Assembly: GCF_000820845.2 (NCBI RefSeq)
Contig: NZ_CBXV010000006.1
Coordinates: 242,040-306,039 of the forward strand
Reading direction: 5' to 3'
DNA: 64,000 bases
Origin: Pyrinomonas methylaliphatogenes
GTDB taxonomy: Bacteria; Acidobacteriota; Blastocatellia; Pyrinomonadales; Pyrinomonadaceae
Shown piece by piece: positions 15,950-24,983 of the stretch. How positions within the stretch are numbered: the first letter of the stretch is position 1; every line of letters starts with the position of its first letter. The translations under genes and the position numbers were made by a program. A model generated the notes under the pieces. The model did no database searches and was not told the origin of the DNA. It worked only from the letters and a program-made list of their open reading frames with translations.

Positions 15950-16493
15950 ACATCTCATTTGAGCGATCTCCGATCGCAGCTTTCAACGCTGCAATGTCTA
16001 TTCTCTTCATCCCGAACAGGGCGATGTTCATGCGCTCCGCTTTCTGCCGGTCCGGGCCCTGGTCGACTTCCCAGACGAAAGATGGCACGATTTGCCAGGA
16101 CACACCGAAGCGGTCCTTAACCCACCCGCAAGGCTGTTCCTCGCCATCTTCGGAAAGAACTTCCCAGAGCCTGTCAATCTGCTCCTGGGTCTCGCATGAG
16201 ACATAGAGCGACATGCTCTCGTGGAACTTTCCGAAGCAAGCCCCGCCCCGGAAGGCCACCACTTCTTCCCCATTGAGCGTGAAGCGAATGGTTTTCACAT
16301 CACCGGCCACGCCGGGCATGATGTCTTCGGACATCTCCGGCACCTGCCGCAGTGCTGTAATCTCTTGTTCGCCGAAGTAACTTCGGCCCAGAATCTTTGA
16401 GTTCCCGAACACATTGTTGAAGAGTTCGACGTACGTGGCGACGGCTTCCTCGAGGTTCTTGTTGAATCCCAGGCACACGGTAATCGCTTTCAT
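15942..16493 (-). CDS. VOC/PhnB-like protein (3-demethylubiquinone methyltransferase-like domain)
   Basis: 183 residues with two beta-alpha-beta-beta-beta modules. It starts ITVCLGFNKNLEEAVATYVELFNN and contains VKTIRFTLNGEEVVAFRGGACFGKFHESMSLYVSCETQEQIDRLWEVLSEDGEEQPCGWVKDRFGVSWQIVP, the PhnB/YjdN arrangement. The C-terminal MNIALFGMKRIDIAALKAA is also standard. Binding role or enzyme activity is not known for most members. It overlaps the upstream SnoaL-like gene by four bases, so it is part of a three-gene cassette. Confidence 0.9.
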   Translation of the reverse strand: MKAITVCLGFNKNLEEAVATYVELFNNVFGNSKILGRSYFGEQEITALRQVPEMSEDIMPGVAGDVKTIRFTLNGEEVVAFRGGACFGKFHESMSLYVSCETQEQIDRLWEVLSEDGEEQPCGWVKDRFGVSWQIVPSFVWEVDQGPDRQKAERMNIALFGMKRIDIAALKAAIGDRSNEMCG

Positions 16494-16903
16494 TGGCTGA
16501 CCTCGCTATTGAGCTTGTGGGGAGCCGAGTGGTGCTCGTGCACAATCTGCCATGCGCGGTTGCGCTTCATTAAGCCCAACGTCAGGCGACACACCGGTTC
16601 GGAAGAGCCGCCGATGCGTAACAGCGCGGTTGCAAAGGCAACTGTGTCACCTGCCGTGATGCGTAGGTCTTCGAGGACGAATACTTCTCGATCCGGTGCA
16701 CCATAGCGAAAAAAGAGCTCCCAGGTCTTTCGATACGCGTCGAGCCCCTCGGATTGAAGGGGCTCGGGGACGTCGAACATGAGCACGGATTCTGAATGGT
16801 TGGCGAGGATGCCCTCCATGTCACCACGCTGAATGGCCCGCTCCCAGGAGCGGATCACGCGCTCGATGTCTGATTTTTCTGCATTGGTGTCCATAAGGCT
16901 CAT
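16490..16903 (-). CDS. SnoaL/DUF4440-like protein
   Basis: An NTF2-fold protein: IERVIRSWERAIQRGDMEGILANHSESVLMFDVPEPLQSEGLDAYRKTWELFF, then a strand block ending RAWQIVHEHHSAPH. I set the start at the ATG at 16903 (an ATG at 16894 is equally possible); the longer frame from 16963 lies inside the upstream DHFR-like gene. Its stop and the VOC start overlap (ATGA). A small ligand-binding or isomerase role is typical, the substrate unknown. Confidence 0.85.
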   Translation of the reverse strand: MSLMDTNAEKSDIERVIRSWERAIQRGDMEGILANHSESVLMFDVPEPLQSEGLDAYRKTWELFFRYGAPDREVFVLEDLRITAGDTVAFATALLRIGGSSEPVCRLTLGLMKRNRAWQIVHEHHSAPHKLNSEVSQ

Positions 16904-16938
16904 AACCCTTTGGCATTTGATGAAACATGCAACAACCA

Positions 16939-17529
16939 TCACCGTGCCCGCACATAGCGGCACACCTGAGCGCCGGTGCTTGCCTTCGCCGCTGAAATGA
17001 GTTCAAACGGCAGCGACTTGGCCATCGCCGGGAAGAGCTTCTTGCCGCTGCCGATGACCAGGGGCACGACCGTGAGCACCAGCTCGTCGACTAGATCGGC
17101 GGCGAGGAGTGACTGGACCATCGTGGGGCTGCCGTAGACGTAGATGTAGCCGCCCGGCTGCGCCCGTAGATCAGCCACCGTCTTCAGGAAGTCGCGACCG
17201 CGGATGAGCGTTGTTGGATGCCACACGATGTCCTCCTCCTTGAGCGTGTCGGACACCACATACTTTTGCACGCGGTTGATCCAGTCGGAAAAGTCGTCTC
17301 CGGACCGGCTGGACCACGCAGTAGCCGATACTTGATAGGTGTGGCGCCCTTGCAGGAGCGCGTCGCTCTGCTTGGCCAGTTCGTCAAACGTCCCGCCGAT
17401 AATCTCCGGGTCAAAATACTTCACCATCCACCCGCCGTGAGCAAAGCCACCGTCGGTGTCTTCCGTCGGGGCACCAGGCGCCTGGACAACACCGTCGAGG
17501 CTGATGAATTCCGTGATGAGTGTCTTCAT
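16939..17529 (-). CDS. Dihydrofolate reductase-like (RibD C-terminal) protein
   Basis: 196 residues; starts MKTLITEFISLDGVVQAPGAPTEDTDGGFAHGGW, followed by LLQGRHTYQ and the NADPH-binding PGGYIYVYGSPTMVQSLLAADLVDELVLTVVPLVIGSGKKLF. This is the YwjB/RibD C-terminal reductase group rather than true FolA (no conserved active-site Asp/Glu-Trp in place). Substrate unknown; often a cassette gene. First gene of the three-gene set 17529-15942. Confidence 0.9.
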   Translation of the reverse strand: MKTLITEFISLDGVVQAPGAPTEDTDGGFAHGGWMVKYFDPEIIGGTFDELAKQSDALLQGRHTYQVSATAWSSRSGDDFSDWINRVQKYVVSDTLKEEDIVWHPTTLIRGRDFLKTVADLRAQPGGYIYVYGSPTMVQSLLAADLVDELVLTVVPLVIGSGKKLFPAMAKSLPFELISAAKASTGAQVCRYVRAR

Positions 17530-17566
17530 AGGATCTTCTGTTTTCGTGTCAGCTACGTTTATGCTG

Positions 17567-17600
17567 GCTAACGTCGAGCATCAGTTGCTGGCTAGCCCGC
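17567..17600 (-). repeat. attC fragment
   Basis: GGCTAACGTCGAGCATCAGTTGCTGGC follows the left-half pattern of the site at 15886-15949, but no matching right half is evident before the SDR gene stop at 17695. Placed correctly between two cassettes, it is best read as an eroded attC. Confidence 0.4.
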
Positions 17601-17694
17601 AGCTCTTGGCGGAGGACGGCGTGTACGTGGACCGTACAGGGTCCGATTCCCGGCAGTGACACCGATCCACATCGACTGGCCCACTGCTCATCGG

Positions 17695-18504
17695 CTATAT
17701 GGTCACCCCGCCATCAATGACGAGATCATGACCGACGATGAAGCTCGACTCGGGGGAGGCGAGCCACAGCACAGCCGCCGCCACTTCCTCGGCCAGACCG
17801 ATCCGGCCGAGCGGGACGGTCTCGCGGTAGCGCTCAGCGCGTTGGGCTTCGGTCTCGCCGGGCCGGAGCGACATCGGCGCTTCGATCGGACCGGGGCTCA
17901 CGGCGTTGATGCGGATCCCTTGTGCGATATACTCACGTGCCGCGGTGCGCGTGAGCGCACTCACCGCGGCCTTTGTGGCCGCGTAGGCTCCATACATTGG
18001 GGCTGACTTGTGAACGCCGAAGATCGAGGCCATGTTGATGATCGCGCCGCCGCCGTTTCGGCTCATGTGCGCGATCTCGTGCTTCATGGAGAGCCATACA
18101 CCGGTTAGGTTGATCGCAATCACCTCGGACCATGTGGCCTCGTCCACATCCCCGATCCGCTGCGGCGTGCCGAGGACGCCGGCATTGTTGAAGGCAATGT
18201 GTAGTCCGCCGTGCCGCGCGACCACGGTCTCGACGAGACGCACGACATCGTCGCCTCGTGTGACGTCGGCCACGATCGCACTGCCTTGCCCCCCTCGGGC
18301 TTCGATCAGCTTCACTGTCTCGGCAAGAGGTTCCTCACGCCGGCCCGCGGCGACAACAGTCGCTCCTTCGCGAGCGAAGGCGAGTGCAGTGCTCCGGCCA
18401 ATGCCGGAACCGCCACCGGTGACCAGAACAACTTTGTTCGTGAATCGCGCGGTCATCTGGTGTTGAGACTCACCGCCTTGGTTAGAAAGTCGCTTTGTAT
18501 TCAT
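17695..18504 (-). CDS. SDR family oxidoreductase
   Basis: 269 residues. The NAD(P)-binding motif is VLVTGGGSGIGRS, the catalytic site YGAYAATKAAVSALTRT (YxxxK) with Ser in INMASIFG, NNAG is present, and the C-terminus is the family SSFIVGHDLVIDGGVTI. A classical short-chain dehydrogenase with the glucose-1-dehydrogenase-like ending. The internal ATG at 18456 (MTARFTNK) is an alternative start, but the one at 18504 has AAAGGT upstream. Substrate unknown. Confidence 0.92.
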   Translation of the reverse strand: MNTKRLSNQGGESQHQMTARFTNKVVLVTGGGSGIGRSTALAFAREGATVVAAGRREEPLAETVKLIEARGGQGSAIVADVTRGDDVVRLVETVVARHGGLHIAFNNAGVLGTPQRIGDVDEATWSEVIAINLTGVWLSMKHEIAHMSRNGGGAIINMASIFGVHKSAPMYGAYAATKAAVSALTRTAAREYIAQGIRINAVSPGPIEAPMSLRPGETEAQRAERYRETVPLGRIGLAEEVAAAVLWLASPESSFIVGHDLVIDGGVTI

Positions 18505-18676
18505 GGAAGATACCTTTTTCTGATTTCTGACAATTGTTTCTCTGTTCTTAGCCTACCACGCATCACGCATTGCTTTCGGAGCATCCATCGAGGTTCCGAT
18601 ACTGTCTTCGCCGCATCTTCTGCTCTAAGCATGCGCTTGTGAACGCAACGTCGGATACTGCTCGACGTTTGAGACG

Positions 18677-19795
18677 CTATTTGGGTTGACGCGGCGGTGT
18701 GCTTCCATCTCCGTGCATGGTTTTGGGAGCCATTGTGCTGCTGTGCCGCTCCAGAAAAGCGGCGATCAGGACTGCTATGCGTGGTGCCTCTTCTTCGAGC
18801 GCAAAGTGACCGGTTTCGAATAGATGCAGCTCCGCATCCGGCAAGTCACGCAGGTATGCATACGCCCCGGCCTCGATGAAGAAGGGATCGTTGCGCCCCC
18901 AGAGCACGAGTGTGGGAGGGCGGTGCCGGCGTAACCAAGTCTGCCACTCTGTGTATTGCGCGACGTTATTGTGATAGTCGAGCAGCAGATCGACCTGGAT
19001 CGCCTTGCGACCGGGCTGATCGAGAAAGTGCTGGTCCAACGTCCACCCATCGGGTGCGATGCGCGCGACGTCGTGCGCGCCGCCCTCGTACTGGCTGCGG
19101 GTCATTTCCAGCGTCAGCAGGGACTGCGCCTGCTCGACTGCACCGGGTACGCCGGGCCGCAGGGCTACGAAAGTCCTCGCGATCTCGCTGAGCCCTTCGT
19201 AATAGGCGTTCGCGTTCTGCACGACGAGGCCTGCGATCCGTTCTGGATGCGCCAAGGCCAATCGCATGCCAACTGGCCCACCAAAATCAAACATGTATAG
19301 GAAGTACTTCTGCAGGTCGAGCGCGTCGCAGAAACCGGCAATGGTGCGCGCGAGCTGATCGAAGCTATACGCATACTGGCCACCTGCCGACGCGGGCAGA
19401 GGGGCGTCACTGTAGCCGAAGCCTGGGTAATCGGGCGCGATGACGCGGTAGCGCATGCCGAGCGCATCCATCAATCGCCGGTATTGCGCCGACGACGAAG
19501 GAAAGCCGTGCAATAGCAAGAGCGTCGGCGCCTCGCGCGGACCGGCCTCGCGATAGAACACGCGCACGCCTTCAATCTCAACGTAGCGGTGGTAGACATT
19601 GGGTAGTTCCATGGCCTCTCCTCGATGAATTCCGTTGAACGGTTGCGACCGGCGCGCCGCAACTTCTCCTATAGCCCTAGTGGAATTTGGATTGCTGTCT
19701 TTCGCGCGCTTCTGAGCGACCGGCGTCAGCGCTTGTAGCGCTAATGCCGGAACGCTGGCCGCGCCGTTCAGAAACATGCGCCGTGAATAATTCAT
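18677..19795 (-). CDS. Secreted (Tat) alpha/beta hydrolase with Asp nucleophile
   Basis: Starts at the ATG at 19795 (GGGAG SD). The N-terminus MNYSRRMFLNGAASVPALALQALTPVA carries a Tat-type SRRMFL signal. The domain follows with LLLLHGFPSSSAQYRRLMDAL (oxyanion HGFP), the nucleophile elbow FLYMFDFGGPVGMRLA (Asp instead of Ser), and a catalytic His in ETGHFALEEEAP. The Asp nucleophile suits epoxide hydrolases and haloalkane dehalogenases. Probable periplasmic detoxification or catabolism; substrate not inferable. A single gene with a 3' tail rich in Thr/Pro. Confidence 0.88.
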   Translation of the reverse strand: MNYSRRMFLNGAASVPALALQALTPVAQKRAKDSNPNSTRAIGEVAARRSQPFNGIHRGEAMELPNVYHRYVEIEGVRVFYREAGPREAPTLLLLHGFPSSSAQYRRLMDALGMRYRVIAPDYPGFGYSDAPLPASAGGQYAYSFDQLARTIAGFCDALDLQKYFLYMFDFGGPVGMRLALAHPERIAGLVVQNANAYYEGLSEIARTFVALRPGVPGAVEQAQSLLTLEMTRSQYEGGAHDVARIAPDGWTLDQHFLDQPGRKAIQVDLLLDYHNNVAQYTEWQTWLRRHRPPTLVLWGRNDPFFIEAGAYAYLRDLPDAELHLFETGHFALEEEAPRIAVLIAAFLERHSSTMAPKTMHGDGSTPPRQPK

Positions 19796-19864
19796 GAAAC
19801 ACTCCCGATCCTGTATAGCGGTCACTAAATAAATTTGACCGCTCCCATCAAGACATTGTCATCG

Positions 19865-20444
19865 CTATGAAACAGGGGCTAGGTCGCGCGCGGGCGACCG
19901 TGGAGCTGCGAGCAACTTATCACCCGCCTCTTGGCGCAAGCCCTCGGAGATGGCGCGCACAGCGAACTTCGTGCCCGAGTAAACTGACTGGTTCGGCACA
20001 GTCTTATGACCTGCCGTAGAAGCGATATTGACAAAATGCCCGAAACCCTGTTTGCGAAAAACAGGCAACGCTGCAGCGATACCGTACAGAACACCTTTGA
20101 TGTTGACGTCGATCATCTCCCCCCCCGATCTTCGACGCGCAGATCTCGAGAGGAGACGCTGGCATGATCCCGGCGTTATTGACGAAAACGTCCAGCTTGC
20201 CAAATCGTTCGCATGCCAACGTAACGAGATCGAACCCATCCTGCCGACATCTCAAATCTGTGCGTGCATATGCCGCTTCTCCATCCGCTTCTGCGATGCG
20301 TTCAGCGAGCGCCCGCAGACGATCCAAGCCGCGCGCTCCAAGCACGACCTTCGCACCGCGTTCAGCAAGTAGTAGCGCAGTAGCCTCGCCGATGCCGCTA
20401 CTGGCACCCGTGATTATGATGACCTTACCTTCAATTTCCGACAT
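19865..20444 (-). pseudogene. SDR oxidoreductase, frameshifted and truncated
   Basis: The N-terminal half (MSEIEGKVIIITGASSGIGEATALLLAERG through [15 protein letters not shown]) is a normal SDR. At a run of eight Cs (20117-20124 region) the frame changes, and the other frame resumes [64 protein letters not shown]. After EAGDKLLAA the C-terminus is lost. The catalytic Ser and YSGTK are present, so only the indel and the 3' truncation inactivate it. The first break could be a read error at the homopolymer; the second is not. Confidence 0.82.
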
Positions 20445-20709
20445 GCGATGTGCCTTCTCTTCGCGATCCGTCTCCTCGTTCGGCGGCGACCTGTTCGCTT
20501 AACATACGTCTGTGGCTATCTGTTGGCAGAATACCCGCAAGTAGGTGACCCGTCAAATTCTAGATCTTTACGTATGTGTAACGGTTGTAGATTCGATTGC
20601 GCTGCGCTCACATCTCTGAGCGCAAGTCTAGTGCGCCCGCGCCGCGCGGTGCAAATCCACACCCTCCCGCGCGATGAAACTTTCTTACGCTCACCGCCAA
20701 TCGGCCATC

Positions 20710-21508
<799 letters not shown>

Positions 21509-21573
21509 TCTCGGCAACAAGAGATGCCAGTGATAAGGATAAAATCCGCTTTATTCGCCGTACAGGTCAACTA

Positions 21574-22838
21574 CCCCATAGCTAAAGCTAGGGGCTTGCG
21601 CCTAGCCCGCTTGCGCGGGCTGGCACGCGAGGCCGGTTGACAACGGCCCGCCAGCGGCAGGCATGCCACCGCTGGCAAGGTACTTCCGGGCTATATTGCG
21701 GGCAGCGTTGAGATCGGCGTTTAGCTCGAACCCGCAAGCCCGGCATAGGAACCGCGACTGGGAGCGTCGATTTCGACGATGGACATGTCCGCAACGGGAG
21801 CACATCTGCGACGTGTGACGGGGATCGACACCCACAACCTTGCACCCCTTAGCTGCTGCCTTGTATGCCAGGAAGCTTCTGAGTCGCGCGAAGCTCCAGG
21901 AGTGCAGGCGACGGCGCGATTCCCTGCCGCGCTGCTTAGTGCGGGTGCGGATGTCCACCAAGTTCTCCACGACGATCACGGTGCCGGGCTGGACGGAATC
22001 GACGATACGCCGACTGAGCACATGGTCGCAGTCGCGCCGAAAGCGGTTGACCTTCCCGGCCAGCTTGCGCAGGTGCCTCTTGGCCGAGCGGGTGCCTTTG
22101 CGCTGGAGACTGCGACGGAGCCGGAAGTACCGGCGCTCGATCTCCTTCCAGCGGCGTTTCCCAAAGAAGCGATTGTGGGAGCAGACGGCAGGGCGCGAAA
22201 GGCCCATGTCCACCCCGACGACATCTCCAGACGGCTGGAACTCCACGTCGGGGATGGTGACGACGATATGCAGCCAGAACCGGCCTTTGCGATGGATCAT
22301 GTCGGCGCTGTCGAAGCCGACGGCCTGACCCAGAATGCCCTGGGTGTGTGGATCGAGGGCGAACGGCACTTTGAGCCGCCCCGCCACGGACGCGAGGCTC
22401 ACATAGCCCTTGGCGGCGCGAAGCGCGTAGGTGCGTGCGTCGTACCGAATGGGCACAGACGGCTTCTCGGCTGGGATGCCTTCTTGCCGCGCCTTGCGCG
22501 GCCAAGCGCACTCCTCAGCGCCTCGCGGGCGCGTTCCCTGGCGGCGACCACAAGCTGGGACGGGAGCGCTGGGAATCGCTCGCGCAAGGCGCGATAGGTG
22601 GCATGGTGGAGCCGGACGCCGTTCCTCTCCTGGTGCTGCCAACCATACGCGCACACGGCGTTGAAGCATTCGGTGTGCTGGCGGAGGGTTTCCCGGAGCG
22701 CGTCCGCCTGCTCGAGGGTCGGTTTCAGCCCGACCCGAATCGTCCGCTGCATGCTCATATGCTACTGCTACCACATTTCACGAGAGGAGGGAAGGCGGCG
22801 CTCCTCCCCAGCCCTGAAGGGCGGGGTCTCCGCGCCGC
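21574..22838 (-). mobile_element. IS200/IS605-group element carrying only tnpB
   Basis: The right end has the hairpin CCCCATAGCT/AGCTAGGGG (21574-21594) just after the tnpB stop, preceded by CAACTA, typical of IS605 right ends. Upstream of tnpB a GC-rich hairpin (22793-22838; GGCGGCGC and GCGCCGC arms around AGCCCTGAAGGGC) resembles a left end. No tnpA is present, as in IS1341-type elements. By analogy the 3' part of tnpB and the right end would encode the omega RNA (about 21560-21700, minus); I infer this from family layout only. It sits in the bioA-bioD gap. Confidence 0.7.
21602..22758 (-). pseudogene. tnpB: TnpB-family RNA-guided nuclease, frameshifted
   Basis: The N-terminus reads MSMQRTIRVGLKPTLEQADALRETLRQHTECFNAVCAYGW to about 22460, then the frame changes and VPIRYDARTYALRAAKGYVSLASVAGRL resumes. 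The RuvC acidic triad is intact: VVGVDMGLS, VIVVENLVDI and ADLNAARNIA. The zinc ribbon is CSRCG...CRACG. So the domain content is complete but split by a one-base indel around 22440-22490, which would inactivate the ancestral transposon-encoded nuclease unless it is a sequencing error. Same strand as the biotin genes. Confidence 0.85.
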
Positions 22839-24105
22839 TGCAGTCAGATGAAATCAAATATCACGCACTCAGTTTGAACACATGAGCGCTTTTCTCGCTA
22901 CCTTCGGCTAACGAGCGAGTATCACGCAAGTTCCTAACAAAACATCTCGATGATCAATGCCAGACACCGCTCCTCAATCGACAGGAATATTTCCATATAT
23001 GCTCCCCTTTGCCCGCGCATCACTGCATAACTTCAACCACACGAACTTGTTTCTCGTCAATCGGAAGCGACGGTCGGCACCCTTCGTGTGTGCTCGGCCC
23101 TTATCTTCGCACGACTGATGCGCAAAGCTCGGCCTGACGTGTGAACGCCTTGCGAGATCTGGCTTGAAGGCACGGATGACATAAGGCTTACCGAAGACTT
23201 ACGATGGTGAAGCGGTGGTTGCATTTTCAACGCGAGGCGCATGTTGACGACCCATGTGATGCGCTGCGGTGGACCGGCGCTTTGGACGGCAGACTGATTA
23301 TCGAATGAGGTGGGATGATCTGGTCGGATTAGACGACTCGCGCCGCCGCTCAGCCGGCTAATCCATCGAATGAGGTAGGATGATGCCGGCTATTTATCAG
23401 TCCTAGAACGCCTTTCACCCGATAGGCTGAGGTACGGGCTATCGATAACCCCAATTTGTCGGACGTAGTGTGATATCGGCAATTACCCTCGACCGCGTGG
23501 CGGAAGCGATCGCCATCGGCTACCGTGTGACACGCGGCCCAAATCACCGGTGATCCTGAACGGAAACGTTGACGCGCTACATCATGGCGCTAGAATAAAG
23601 AGCGGTCGGCAAACCGGAAAGAGGACGAAAGCGAAGATGATCGATCTGGACCACCTCAAAGAGAGAGGTTCGTGTGGCGCAAACCAAGCGAGGGATCTCC
23701 CGTCGTGTGGGCGATTTGCTTGAGGATCATCTATGAGATCATTTGGATCATGGCTAACTAGGAGAGGCAATGCTTGAAAGAGCTCTCCTTCGCCGCATCG
23801 ACAAGTTCGCCAGCCCAAATAGAGCGTTTTGGAGACCGACGTTAGGAATTGCAAATGAAGAGTATGCGCGAAATCTCGCGGAGAATACTCGCGCAGATTC
23901 TAACTACTACCTTTTCAATAACGAGCGTCTTTAAGCTCCTGAGTCGAATTTCAACATCTTGTGTGACCTTACCTGCTCGAGGGCAATAGATGAGAATTTT
24001 TGGGAAGTAAATATGGGAAGAAGATAGTGGCAACTGCGAGATTAGAAGAGGTTTTGCGTTCCAGCACGTATCGAGGGCTAGAGCGAGCTGAGAAAAGGTC
24101 GTATT
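22839..24105. other. Long intergenic tract, no confident gene
   Basis: About 1.27 kb between the IS element and the DUF4258 gene. Minus-strand frames such as 23842-24237 and 23582-23854 lack recognisable domains and SD sequences. One repeat-gap-repeat unit is at 23300-23384. AT content rises towards 24 kb. Probably eroded insertion or cassette material. No RNA gene was recognised. Confidence 0.45.
23300..23384. repeat. Repeat-gap-repeat unit (20 bp x2, 65-bp period)
   Basis: Segment 23300-23319 recurs at 23365-23384 with 19 of 20 bases identical and partial similarity in the flanks. The middle 45 bp are unrelated. Same spacing class as the units at 12543 and 21413, different sequence. Confidence 0.65.
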
Positions 24106-24357
24106 ATGATTACTGGGTATGAGTTTTCTGACCATGCTTATGATATGCTGAAGGAGCGAAATATTCGGGAGGAGTGGGTGAGACTGGCCATAGAGGATCC
24201 AGAAAGAGAGGAGAAGGCTGAGGATGGAACGGTTCACTATATACGGGCCATTGAACAGTATGGTGGGCGATATTTACGTGTTGTGGTTAATCCAGATGCC
24301 AGACCTAGGAAGATTGTAACGGTCTTTTTTGATCGCAGGATAAGGAGGTCGTCATGA
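24106..24357 (+). CDS. DUF4258 domain-containing protein
   Basis: 84 residues: MITGYEFSDHAYDMLKERNIREEWVRLAIEDPEREEKAEDG, then HYIRAIEQYGGRYLRVVVNPDARPRKIVTVFFDRR. This is the usual DUF4258 fold, related to RelE/BrnT-type toxins (F-S-x-H-A at the start, R-x-L-R-V-V-V near the end). It is coupled to a DUF2283 gene with the ATGA overlap at 24354, the standard partner arrangement. Opposite strand to the biotin genes. Toxin-antitoxin role is inference. Confidence 0.9.
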   Translation: MITGYEFSDHAYDMLKERNIREEWVRLAIEDPEREEKAEDGTVHYIRAIEQYGGRYLRVVVNPDARPRKIVTVFFDRRIRRSS

Positions 24358-24554
24358 GGCTAAAGGTGGACCACAAGAATGATGTTTTATATTTTCGGCT
24401 AGATGAAGCAGCAATTGTCGAATCAGAAGAGGTCAAACCAGGAATAATCCTTGACTATGATGCGAACGGCAACGTGGTCGGGATCGAAATACTAGGCTTG
24501 AGCAAGCGCGTTCCGATCGAGACGCTAAAACGTCTACAAGTCGAGACCATATAA
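24354..24554 (+). CDS. DUF2283 domain-containing protein
   Basis: 66 residues: MRLKVDHKNDVLYFRLDEAAIVESEEVKPGIILDYDANGNVVGIEILGLSKRV, the exact DUF2283 pattern (D-V-L-Y, V-x-P-G-I-I-L-D-Y-D, G-I-E-I-L). The ATG is preceded by AGGAGGTC inside the DUF4258 gene end and the two genes overlap by four bases. It is the common partner of DUF4258 proteins; roles are unproven. Confidence 0.92.
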   Translation: MRLKVDHKNDVLYFRLDEAAIVESEEVKPGIILDYDANGNVVGIEILGLSKRVPIETLKRLQVETI

Positions 24555-24605
24555 GCTTAAGCCACCTAGGGTGTAGCTCATGCTCTCTACCTAAATGATC
24601 TCCAT

Positions 24606-24830
24606 TTAAATCTCCATAGAGCGCAGAATAGCTTTCCTCAATCTCTCTTTCTCATAAGAGCCAAAGTTCTCAATGCTCTCTGTAGAGGCTGTCGTTGGTA
24701 TGCTATTACAGCTAACACTAGAACTCATCTCAAAGGCGGAAAAACTGAGGACGATCGGACCGGCAAGGTATCTACTAAGATAGCTCCTTAGGAGTTTGGC
24801 AAAGAAGACATTCATTCTGTTTTGCGACAT
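24606..24830 (-). CDS. Possible small hypothetical protein
   Basis: A 74-residue frame (MSQNRMNVFFAKLLRSYLSRYLAGPIVLSFSAFE) in the 24555-24983 gap. No SD before the ATG and no domain recognised. It has a Ser-rich middle. Listed because nothing else explains this stretch; it may be non-coding. Confidence 0.25.
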   Translation of the reverse strand: MSQNRMNVFFAKLLRSYLSRYLAGPIVLSFSAFEMSSSVSCNSIPTTASTESIENFGSYEKERLRKAILRSMEI

Positions 24831-24983
24831 AAGCTAACGGGAACGAAGGCTTACATCAGAAGCACTGCAGGTGCGGTGGGAGTCTTTAAAGTTCCCTTTT
24901 GCCTTTTGCTTAATAAGTGGGATTGGTTTGATAACATCACTTGTTGAGAACGGGAAGCAAAGGTAGGGAAGGTTCCTAGAGAC

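Noticed and set aside
17635..17665. GGGTCCGATTCCCGG as a tRNA T-arm
   Set aside because: No acceptor, D or anticodon arms can be folded around it; the match is short.
24606..24830. Assigning a function to the 74-residue frame
   Set aside because: No SD, no domain and biased low-complexity composition; kept only as a low-confidence feature.
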